64,000 nt of DNA from Diploscapter coronatus (taxonomy: Eukaryota > Nematoda > Chromadorea > Rhabditida > Rhabditidae): contig OZ038423.1 in the NCBI GenBank assembly GCA_964036155.1, positions 20,723,249 through 20,787,248 of the forward strand, in the 5' to 3' direction. How positions within the stretch are numbered: the first letter of the stretch is position 1; the number at the start of each line of letters is the position of its first letter. The notes below the pieces were generated by a model that was not told the origin of the DNA, ran no database searches, and worked only from the letters and a program-made list of their open reading frames with translations. This document shows positions 34,747 through 45,985 of the stretch, in pieces. The position numbers and the translations under genes are program-made.

Positions 34747-35855
34747 GGCCTAGCAGGCGCAGAGCTTGTAACGTCCACCCAATTTTTGCACAAAATTCTG
34801 TATAATTATGCATGAATTGGGTGAATTTCTCAATTCTGTGTGGACCGACCTTACAAAATGAGCCGGTGTCCGGTGTGGCGTTCCGGCGGTGTATAATACA
34901 GGGGGTCCAAATTTTCAACGCCTCGATGTTTTTGCCAAAAATGCAGGCTATTCCCTCCTTGCAAAAATAGTGTTCGAAAAGAGGAAAAGACACCATACGG
35001 ATTTTTCTTGGGTACCAATTCGATTGAAATAGAAGTAATTCCGAACAGCCCTGCTATAAGGATTGTTGTCAACATTGAACATGCAGACAGAGATGGAGCT
35101 GCTACTTTGAATTATTGCACTAATTTCATAAACAAAAAGTTCAATAAAACAACTCATTTGTATTTTGAAGTATCATTGATAAACTTTGTAGCAACCGATA
35201 AGAGTGGATTTCCCGTTCCTTTTTTTCCAACTTCGAGCATAACTCAAAGGAAATTTGATTTTATATCGACATTTCACAAATCCATGCCTCAATTTCACGT
35301 CACACTTCTATTCACTTATTCGTATCGTCTCCTGCAAAATCAATACCCCTGTTTGGCGCTAAAATAAACATCCGAAAGAGGGGGTAGCTTGAAGGATGAA
35401 AAATAAATCCAGAAAATCGTATATGAAAAATCCGATACGGTTGTTTTTCTTTCGTGCGACTTGCCTGAGGGGCTTTTCGCTCTTTCACTCCCGCCCTTCA
35501 GCTGTTTCTGCAGCTATGCTTCATGTTTCACCATTCCTCCCCCATCTCTTCCCTCTTACTTTCTCCTTCCCTTCCCTCTTCTTCTTCTCGACCTAGTTCC
35601 CATTCCGTTGCATCCCTTCACCTCTGCATAGCTGCATCTGTGACAGTCGTGCATAGATCACTCAATCAGCTGATAAGCAATCCTGCATTCGGTAATTTGA
35701 AGAAAAGAAAAAAAAACACGACCCTAGATCCTGATTTGATACTTTTTTATAACGATAAACGACTCATCTTTCCCAAGCACCAAACACTAACGTTCTGGTT
35801 GCAGATTGACCGTCGGACTCAGCCCGGAACAGCCCATCTGTGCACTCAACGAAAC

Positions 35856-38800
35856 ATGGACAGCGGATTTATCGAACTGGACGACACCCACGTGAACGGA
35901 GAGTCAACTCATCTGAATGGCCACGGACATGGAGGCATCTCGAACGGAGCGGGGGGACTGCCTGCCCCCATCCCCAGAGAGAATGTCGTTCTCATGGACT
36001 ACAGCACCGACTTCCCCAAGGTTGGTCGGAGAGCTCGTTGAGTTGAAATTGCGGAAACGCTGTTGCACAATTCACAATTAATTGTACGACGTTTTCTTTC
36101 CAAGAATGGAGGGTATTGAGAAGAAAAGATCGCCATAGTTTCATGTAGCAAATTCGAGTATTTCGAATCTAGGTTTACCATAGTTTCTTCATTTAGTTGC
36201 CGGACTCCGCCCCGCAAGTGGTTCCAGCGGTGACTGCAAAGAAGCCGGCTGCAGCTTGGCCTCGTCCTGTCATCGCGCCCAGCACTGTCACTCAGGTAAC
36301 ATGGAGATTCATTGACGAAAGATGCATCGCTTAACCTCGTGAGAGATACTGATAACTACTCGAAGTCCGAGTTTTATGCAAAAAGAACTTTGCGAAATCC
36401 TGTGTCCGGGTCAATGAACAACTGGGGGAATGCTTCCGCCTAAAATTAGAGATAGACAGCTCACACTGGGAACACTGGGAGTGCGCCCAGTCGTTTATGG
36501 ATCCGGGCGGGCACTGATCGATGTGATGTTTCGGGAATTAACTTCTAGGAAATAAAAGACGTTGTTCAAAGGAATCATCATTAGTTCTCTCAAATTGGTT
36601 CCACTTTCAGACTCTGACCCTGGCAGCGGATGAGCGCGCGAACCGCGTGAAGTCGATCGGGAACTCGTCCGAAGAGGCCCGCAAGTGCCAGCAGATCGCG
36701 CAGCAGATGGGCACGAAGATCGAGCTGAGCGAGTCGAAGGACGGCGCTCTGACTGTGGTCATCAAGGGACCCAGGGCCAAGGTCGAGGAGACCAAGACAA
36801 AGGTCGTCAGGGAGCTGCAGACTCAGGCCAGCAGGGATGTCGAGATTCCCAAGGAATACCACGGAAAACTCATCGGTAAGTGTGATAACGATTTGCAATG
36901 TAGCATGAGTAACAGGGAAAAGAAATAATGTGGCTGTTTCTATCAGAAGCTCAAAAATGTTACGAGAACTAAAATGATTGATCCATTGAGTCCATTCTCT
37001 GTTTGAAATTTTTAAGTGAAAAGAAGCACTTGTAGAATAGAATATACCTGATCTGCTAGATTCTTCAGAGCGATGATGGTTTGCGAAATTAGCATTCATC
37101 TTGATCACCTATCAATAGTGAATACATGTTTGCAGGCAAAGGAGGCGAGCTGCTGCGTCAGCTGGAGAACGAGTGCAACTGCCGCATCAACGTGCCCAAC
37201 AGAGACAACGCCTCTCATGCCATCCACATCACCGGCCCGAGGGAGGGAATCGAGAAGGCCACTGCCAGAATCAGGGCCATTGCTGAGAAGGAGGCAAGCC
37301 TGTCTGTCTCGGTTGAATGAATGAACGAACGAATTTAGTCGAAACTGGCCACCGAGTCCATTCACTGCCCCCGACTGTACTACCCCTGGGTGCGTGGCCC
37401 GTACAACGAGAACGTCGACAGACTCACCAAGGAATTCGACATCAAGATCAACATCCCGCCCACTTCTGCTCAGAACGAGGTACGTTTATGATTCATTGAG
37501 TTTGGGAGAGGAAAAGGGTTGGAAAGTCTGATTTAGCAATCTTTAAATATAATGATTTGATAATGAAAATTTAAAAATCTTTCTAATGGTTGGCCCACAA
37601 ACCGACCAAGTTCTTCAATAATATAACAAGGCAATGCACTCAAAGACACATGAAGAAACAATCATTACAGACACCCTATCATGTTCGTTAGCAAAGAAAA
37701 TCGGGAGCGCGATAATGCAATGCTTTGAAAAATGATCGAATTATTATTATTCTAAATTATGAATACGGAGAAGAAGTGCGCACGAAATGACTAATATTCG
37801 AAGACCAATTTGAAGTTTGACGAGAAATCGAAACGATAGCGCGCCACGCCCTGCTCACTTCGCACATTTTCGCGCACTGTCTTTGTATACTGCGTTTGCT
37901 TCTTTCTTCGTTAACGAACATGAATAGAGTGACGAAGAGATTATTTGGGACCTTTGAAATTCAACTTTGAATGACAACCTGCTGCGCAAACTTATCACTG
38001 ATTGTCCATTCTTCTTGGTCATTAATGCGCCCCATCGTTTCAGTTCATAATCATCTCGGGTGAACGCGAGGGAGTGCACCGCGCTTCTGCCGAGATCAAA
38101 TCGATCATCGCGAGCAATGTTCCGACGGCCAAGAGGATGGCCATGAATCTGCCCCGCACCCAGCACAGATTCGTCATCGGGCATCAGAGATCCGGACTCC
38201 ACGAGATCCTCAAGCAGACCGGCATCATCGTCGAAGTTAGTATTACTTGTTTATTCAATTTACACGGGAAAAAGCTAGTGTTTAAAGCTTTGATAGAATT
38301 TACCCAAACTACCTAGTGATATAGCAGTTTCTCTAAAATACTTGTGAAGTCGAATTACTCTTTATCAGGGCTATTTGCGATCAGGGTTGCAAATTTAGAC
38401 CCGAATAAAACCCAATCGGGTCTCAAATTTGCAACCCTGTTCTTTATTGCACGAAAGATCACTCAATCATTCAATGCGCTCCTACAAGATTATGAATTGA
38501 TAATAATTCTTTTACTCTGCAACCTTCCTCGTTCAGATGCCGTCCGAAGACAGCAACTCTGAGGAGGTGGTGCTGCACGGGAACTTCAGCAACTTCACTC
38601 GGGCCACAGAGATGGTCGTCAACAGGGCATTCAGCACTGTGGCACAGCAGATCCCTGCTCCCAACTGGCTCCACAGATTCATCATCGGACCCAAGGGAGC
38701 TACCCTTCAGGTTGATACTCTTACTGTTACTTCTATTCTCGTCTAAATCGTCACTTCCTCCGATTTGTTATTAATTTCCTGAAATCGTTCCCTTTCAACA

Positions 38801-41800
38801 CCAAGGGTAGTTTTTTCAGAATCTGGTCGGGAAGCGAGAGAACTGCAAGATTGACTTCTTGGACTCGAACCAGATTCACCTGGAAGGCAACCCTGCAGAA
38901 GTGCAAGCAGCTGCAGATATTCTGAAGAAGGAAGTGGACAGACTGGCCAGGGAAATGCAGGTCGAGAAGGTCAAGGTCCATCCCGCCTTCCACAGACATG
39001 TCATCGGACGCGGAGGATCTCTCAGTAAGATTTTATTTTTAATGTTTATAAAAACTGCATGAAGATGAACATTGCCCAATAATTTACTTATTCAAAATAG
39101 TCTTTGATAACATGCTAAGTATCTTTGATTGCTTTCAAAGGCATCTCTTCTATTGAATTTATGGAATGATATTCATCTTGTAATATTGTGTTTGCAGTCT
39201 CGAAGATCAAGGACGAGACGGGCGTGCAGATCACGATTCCGAACGAGAACACGAACTCGGACGAGATAGTCGTGGAGGGCAAGAAGGACGGGGTCGCCAG
39301 GGCTGTGGCCGAGATCAAGCAGATTGTCGCCAAGATTGTGAGCATGACATTCAAATAACTCAACGTTCCCAATACTACCAGTCTATACTGACTGGTTTTA
39401 TTTTGTATTACTGATTAGTACTGACTAGTGCTGATTGGCTTTTCTCAAAAATTACCACTAATTGGTATTGGGAATGCTGAGGAGGATAGAAATGAAAGGG
39501 ACAAGTTGCAGGAGAATGAGAAGTCGAAGGACATCATTATTCCGCAGAGACTCCACAAACTCATCATCGGCACGAAAGGCGCAGAGATCAACAAGCTCAG
39601 GGAGGCTTTTCCCAATGTGGTAGGCTAGATCTATTTACATTCTACAAACTATCACCAGAATTTTTGTTCGGAATTGTGAGCCTTTTCCTTTTCTCCATGA
39701 TTTTATTCTTTCTCCTTCTCGCTACCTTTTCATCTGTTTTTTTTTCTAATCCTGAAACTCTTGATGAGATGGGCAGAAAAGGTGATATTCTGAAAGTGAC
39801 TAGAAAAGGAGTAACTGAATAGTATTGATTCAGAATCCACCATTCCGTCCTAGAAATCATTTAGAGACGAAATATATGATTGTGAAAATCTCGGAAAAAA
39901 CAATTTGCAGACCCTGACCTTGCCCGATGCGAATAAGAACTCCGATGTGGTGAACATTCGCGGCAACAAGACCGAGGTCGACACCGTCTTCGCTAAGCTC
40001 ACCAAGCTCACCAAGGAATTGGTAATTTGACAATTCCTTCCTTGAAATCAAAATGCCCGTTGCTTGCAGCAAGAGAGCAACTACCAGCAGACAGTGCCCA
40101 TCTTCAAGGAGTTCGTCAAGCACATCGTCGGCAAGGGCGGAAACAACCTGAAGAAGATTCGGGATGAGACTCAGACCAGAATTGATGTGTCTGAGGTTAG
40201 TTGACAAGGAAAGCTCCTACGCGGGAAATTCCCTCGTGAAGCTGATTAAAATTCTCATAAAACATCCCATTTATCAATTAAATACTTTCTATAACAGGAT
40301 CTGATAGGAAACTATTAGGAGATTGTTAGCAATTATTTTACTTGTTAGAATTGTCTAAATTCATTCCTATCTGTTTTATTTGGAAAATATCTTCCAAAAA
40401 TGCAGAATACGTTAATAAATAAAACTGTTCAGAGCGAAACCGTGCAGGGCAACATCACCGTGACTGGAAAGAAGGAGAATGTGGAGAAGGCCGTGGAGAT
40501 GCTGAAAAAGATCGAGGAGGAGTTGGCGAGCATCGTGACCAAGGAACTGGACATTCCTTGTAAGGTACAGGCTCGACTGCACGGGGGCAACCGCCGACTC
40601 ATCGGCGACATCGAGGAGGAGTGCGGAGGCGTTCACATCAAATTCCCTTCGGAGAAGTCTCAGAGCACTAAGGTATATTGAGATTTAAAGGGTTGTTTCA
40701 TTCGCTTTTTGGAAGGGTATTTTGTTCTGTATGAGAAGAAGAAACGATGCATGAGCAGACTTCTCAAATACACTACCTGTAACCCAACCTGCGAAAATTT
40801 ACCATATTGAGAGAGGAAACATGTGTTTCTTTTTATTGAAAATATGCTCTATAATGAGCATATACTTCTGAAGTGAATAGTGTATCCTCGCTTTGATGAA
40901 ACTAGATCCTTCCTTCCTCACTCTCTGATTCAGGTGACTGTCCGCGGCCCGGCTGCCGATGTGGAGAAGGCAGTGAACTACCTGACCGCTTTGGCTCAGG
41001 ACAAGGAGATTGACATCTACGAGGACACTGTCGTCGCGCAGGCCAATTACCACAAGTAAGTGAAGAATTTGACTTGAACCTGTTTCTCTGAGGATTCCAT
41101 ATAGGAAAAAACTTAATTGTGTATCTTTCATTTAAATGCAGTAAAACTATAAATTTAACATTTCCCGAAATGTATATCTAGATTCCGCAAACACATTTTC
41201 AAGACTATTCTTTCGGGGTAAAAATCATATCTACGATTAGATATCGGTGTAAATTAGATGTTTGGCTCATTAAAAAATTCTTTTCCGAACTCATTTGTAC
41301 CTGAAGAATAGGTTAAACTAACTAAATTGGTGAACGCGCATTCTATCTTTTTAAATTTGTATACATTCATTTTGGCTGCTTGAATCGGTGGAAATTCACT
41401 CTTCACTTCTCTCCTTACTCATTTGACGTACGCCCCTGCGCCGTTGGTTTTCGAAATTTCAATTTCGTATAGTCGTATGAAGCAAGAAAAATGAGCGTAC
41501 ATTGTGTGTTGCGGAGTTCATTTATACCTTTATCAAAAATTCGGGTGACCGAAATGAATGAATGAATTGTTCAGATTCCTGATTGGAAAGGGCGGCTCGC
41601 GAGTCAAGAAGTACAAGGAGCAGAACGATGTGAGAGTCATGTTCCCGAGACAGGACGACACTGATAAGGTAGGGATATTTTGTCTTTCAGATACGAGAAA
41701 GTCTTTTTTTCTCAAGCTCTCTTTATTCAACAAAGCTTAATTGTTTACCATTACCAGATATTTCTAAATTTTCGAATTCGAACTCGTTAATTAGCTGAGA

Positions 41801-44800
41801 TCGAGTTCCGAAATCTGATTATCTCTACATGAATTTTTGTTTCATATTCCTTTTCTTCTGAAGTTAGAAATGATCTTTGCAAAAAATCACTTTTACAAGT
41901 TTCAGGAGACGATCCACCTGCTGGGCAAGAAGGATGAAGTGCTGAAAGTGAAGAAGGAGCTGGAGGATTCGATCAAGCAGCTGAACGAGACGATCGAAAC
42001 CAAGATCGAGGTGGATCCTAAGTACTACAAGCACTTCCTGCAGAGAGGCGCTGCACTCATCAACGAGATACAAGAGCAGAATGGAGGCGTCCAGATATCG
42101 TTCCCTGCTAAGGATTCCGGCAACACTTCCGTGTCTATCAAGGGTGAGAAAACTCCATCCGCTAATTAGTAAAATCCGCGATTTATTTCATCTGTTGTTT
42201 AATAACAACCGAAATAAAAGAACACTTGTTCTATACATAAAAGAGATTGTCAAAATAGTATGAATGTGTTGCAGGTTCGAAGCAGTGTGTGGAATCAGCT
42301 CGCGCACGCATCGAGGAAGTGGTCGGCGACATCGACAGCCAGGTGACCATTTCTGTGGAGATCGCTCAGCAGCATCACAGGGCCATCGTCTCCAACAGAT
42401 GTCAGAAGATCCACGACATTCAGTCCAAGTGGGTTATCAAGTTTATTGCAAGAAAAATGATTCCACAAACTTTAAATCTATTGGGTAGACGAACTCGTTT
42501 CTCATCTTTTGAAAAGGAAATTTTTAAAAATTGCGTACAAATTTCTCCATTTTTCAAGAAAACGACTCCTCTTATTTCTGTCTCTATGAACCTTTTTGTG
42601 ATACACGAATTTCTCAAGTTGCATGTTTAACGGAAGAGATACGGGTTCGCTTGACCGAAATATCATCAGTCTGTAAAGTTTCGAAGCGGTCCCGAAAGAT
42701 TCTATTTCTGTCAATGTTTGATCGCCTTCTGTTTATTTTGAATGCCATTTCGGTCTCGTTTTCGAAATTTGAAAATTCAATTATTCATAAAAATGATAAA
42801 TACAATTAATCACAATAGAAATCAATTTTAAAAAATAGAAATAAATGGGAAAAATAATTTCAGGTACGACGTGCACATTCGTCTGCCCGAACGCCTTCGT
42901 GAAGGAGAGGCTCCAACGGAGAAATCGACCATCTTCCAGATCTCTGGACGGGATACGAAGTGCGAGGCGGCGAAGGAGGCTCTGCTCGCACTTATTCCCA
43001 TCTCCAAGCCCATTCTCGTCCCTGCGGACATGCACAGAAGTCTGATTGGCAAGGGCGGAGAGATTGTAAGTTCGAAAAACATAATTAAGCTTTTTGGAGT
43101 GCTTTTTTCATAAAATATGTATTTTTAAATGAGAAGTTGGAGCTCCGAACAATCCTGCAGCATGGCAAAAAATAATTGAGATAATTAAATTGCTTGCAGA
43201 TCCGCAAACTGATGCAGGACTTCGATGTGAACATCAACGTGCCGAAGAACGGGGAGAGCGAGGAGATCATCGTGACCGGAAGTGCAGAGGACGTGGACGC
43301 TACGCTGGTAGAGATTCAGGACAGAATCGAGAAGTACAATCTCGAGGCTGATGACAGGGTTCGTCACATTTGCATTATTCAATTAATATTTAACAAAATG
43401 CGCGAATGACTTCATCTTTAATATGACGTCTTTCCCATAATATGAGGGAAAAGAGTACAACCATTCTGAAATTGTTCGATATTTTTCTTGGCAATACTAT
43501 ATACCAGTTTATGTCAGTTTCGATATAACTTCCTTCATAGGAGTTGCTCATATGTGAGAATGTTCATCATACTATCTCTGAGTAAAATTTAATCCAAGAA
43601 TTATTTTATCTAAAAAATAATTATTCTTGTGAAAGGATATGTTTGCAGAAGGCTCGTTCATACCAGTTGGTGATCGAAGTGCCTGCCGAGTTCCACCAGA
43701 AGATCATCGGCCCGCGAGGCGCCAACATCAACCAGCTCAGAGACAAGCACGGAGTCAGAATCAACATTCCCAAGGGCGATGAACGATCCAACTCCATCAC
43801 TATCGTCGGTAGGCAACATATCGATATTGCTCAGACTTGCAGCTTTTCAAACTGCGATTATCGCATGAAACGATATTTCCGAGGGAGAATAAGCATGTCT
43901 CCATTTCGTCTCTCAAGATGACACTATCTCGTTTTATGCGGTTAACCGCGGTTCGAAAAATCGTAAGTCTGATGTTGTTAAGGGATCACAAATGAATTAC
44001 AACAATGTTCCTAACGCGATATTAGATCGACAAGAATTTGTGACTTGTCCACAAATAATATCTAATGATTCGGAATTGCAGGATACGAAGAGAAGACTCG
44101 CGACTGCGCTGCCGAGATCGAGTCGATGCTGGAGGAACAGAAGTCCATGTTCACGCAGGAAGTCTTCCTCGATGCCAGATACCATCCCAGACTCATCGGC
44201 AGAAATGCCAAGAACCTCAAGACGGTCAGTCTCATTCGCTAGAACTCGTGGATAACGCATAGCAAGAATCATGATTGTACGAAAACTAAGCGAATTTTTT
44301 CGTAACGTTTTGAAAAGTAATTCACTGTTATAAGCCATTTACGAAACTTTTCATGTACCATTCATAAAAATTTATTCAAATCATGATATTATTGTATTTT
44401 TATTAATGCTTTTCTAAAAGAAACTGTTTACAGGTGCAAGACAAATATCACGTGGAGATTCGTATCTCGCGCGATCCTGCAGAGCCGAATCTGGTGACCG
44501 TGGCCGGCAAGGACGAGGACACCGTCTATGACTGCGTCGACTATCTGAAGGAGGACGAGGAGGCCTTCCTCGAACAACTCGCTGAACGCGTATGTCTTTT
44601 ACAAGAAAATATTTTAAAATGTATCCGGGAAACGCTAGGAACTTAATTTTTGAGAATGTGAAAATGACCTTAGAAGAAATATACGACATTAGATTCGACA
44701 CAATTTTACGAAGTTTCTTTCAAGATAACGGTTTATTCTGTTTGCAGGGTCAATACATTTCGCCCCGTCAGCAGGAGGCAGAGCACGCAGCTTCGAAACG

Positions 44801-45252
44801 CCACGCGGCCCCCGTGCAGTTCAACAACGCGCCCTGGCAGCACAACGAGCAGGACTTCCCTCAGATGGCCGCCTCTGCTACTCCGCAGCAGCCCGCTATG
44901 TCTAGCGGTAAGTCAATTGGTTTATTTGGAATAGAAAACAGCAAAAAATATGTTGGGAACTTCGATTTTTCTGTAAATTTCGTTTTTGAAATGTCTTCAG
45001 CCAACAGTTCAACTAGTTCTTTTCCGTAGATATCGAAACTTCTAGAAAATCATTGACAAGATCATGAATGATAGTATAGTTGAATACAATGAAATTGCGC
45101 ATTTATTGACTATTGAAGCTTTACTTTATGCATATTTTGTCATTTGATTTACTGAATTTGGAGATCGAAAAGTATCACTTGCAAAAAAGCATTCAAATTT
45201 CATGAAATAGGATGATATTCTGACTTTGCAGGTGCTTGGGGACGCCGTTAAT
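35856..45252 (+). CDS. vgln-1: Vigilin, multi-KH RNA-binding protein, 24 exons, 1,253 aa
   Basis: Exons: 35856-36020, 36197-36295, 36611-36875, 37136-37293, 37339-37479, 38044-38235, 38537-38710, 38820-39024, 39198-39337, 39482-39619, 39911-40021, 40070-40195, 40433-40672, 40934-41055, 41575-41668, 41906-42143, 42275-42428, 42864-43065, 43200-43358, 43649-43808, 44082-44224, 44434-44589, 44748-44907, 45233-45252. Phases agree; human vigilin is 1,268 aa. Fifteen KH-like units follow one another from about residue 90. Intact GXXG loops occur in LIGKGGELL, IIGPKGATL, VIGRGGSLI, IIGTKGAEI, IVGKGGNNL, LIGKGGSRV, LIGKGGEII and IIGPRGANI; others are degenerate (for example FLQRGAALI, IVSNRCQKI). Vigilin binds mRNAs and tRNA-containing complexes at the ER and cytoplasm. 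Intron 4 uses a GC donor (GAG|GCAAGC). Exon 10 uses an acceptor at the end of a repeat. The start is the first ATG after the 5' acceptor. Confidence 0.97.
38382..38439. mobile_element. Second copy of the 58-bp MITE, opposite orientation
   Basis: CAGGGTTGCAAATTTAGACC at the left and AAATTTGCAACCCTG at the right, 58 bp, are the reverse complement of the 3150-3207 copy with very few differences. It lies in intron 6 of vigilin. The flanks TTTGCGAT and TTCTTTAT are only partly alike, so the target duplication has decayed. Confidence 0.85.
39390..39481. mobile_element. Truncated transposon end supplying a vigilin splice acceptor
   Basis: The segment ends ATTGGTATTGGGAATGCTGAG, the same terminus as the element at 2321-2821 (ACTGGTGTTGGGAATGCTGAG). 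It also shares a preceding TTTTCTCAAAA-TTACC segment. Exon 10 of vigilin begins immediately after this CTGAG. Confidence 0.6.
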
Positions 45253-45985
45253 GGAAGAAAACAATGCAACGCATTCAGATTGTAAAGATAAACAATATTC
45301 CTATTTATTCATAGTTTTTTCAATCATTTTTATCAGATATGAAACAGAATTATTTATTTACCACCATACGTTGTCCTTTTCATTGTGACTTGGCGGATTT
45401 CCTATTCATCTATTCATTTCTTGTTCTTGTTTCGCCACAATTCGTCTCCGTAATAAGGCCTTCATTTTATTGGAGTGATAAGTTATCATTTGTGTTGGTT
45501 TTTAATGTGCCTTATGCTATAGATTTTATCGTTTTATCATTGTTTTTTATCAATATCACAAAATTTTTGACTGTTTTATTGGGGAATTTAGAAATAAATT
45601 CGTGGAGTTTTATTACTTCGTGTTCCTTATGAAAGCTCGAACTGTTTAACACGGCAAAGAAAAAGTATTCGCTGACAATTGTAGCTATTTTTTCGGTTCA
45701 TTTATTTTGGCAGAAAAAACAATGATCGAACAGTATTTATCGACCGATATGATTCATCTCGCGTGAGAAAGGGAAGAGACGCTGCTAGCTGCTATAAAGG
45801 GTAAGGTAAAGCAAACAAACCCTCTCCTTGCCTCCCACCAGGACTCCCAACTTAATGCCCCTCTACACAGGCTGACCATTCCATTCCATCCATCTATCTA
45901 TCGATTATTCACATTGCACATTCTTTTATTGCAAAGCTGGATTTCATATGAAAACTATTAGTTTTTGTGTGAATACAATGTTGTC
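45253..45985. other. Intergenic, vigilin 3' end to GLIT-1-like start
   Basis: This 733-bp AT-rich spacer contains a possible TATAAA at 45793-45798, about 190 nt before the next start codon. The spacing is longer than the roughly 100 bp usual within nematode operons. No other feature is seen. Confidence 0.4.
45793..45798 (+). promoter_or_regulatory. Possible TATA box of the GLIT-1-like gene
   Basis: TATAAA in the context GCTGCTATAAAGGGTAAGG, 188 nt upstream of the ATG at 45986. The assignment rests on position and sequence only. Confidence 0.35.

Larger units (their letters stand above)
31559..35855. other. Divergent 4.3-kb region between FRA10AC1 and vigilin
   Basis: The region holds a GA repeat (31807-31826), long pyrimidine-rich stretches and a hairpin at 34700-34746. 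Reading frames on either strand (for example 34586-34996 minus) show no family motif. The acceptor at about 35803 (GGTTGCAG before ATTGACC) probably begins the last 5' UTR exon of vigilin or is a trans-splice site. No gene is supported. Confidence 0.4.

Noticed and set aside
34586..34996. 136-codon minus-strand frame upstream of vigilin
   Set aside because: No motif, no good splice sites, and it covers hairpin repeats.
45253..45985. Vigilin and the GLIT-1-like gene as an operon
   Set aside because: The 733-bp spacing and the candidate TATA box argue for separate transcription; no spliced-leader evidence is possible from sequence alone.
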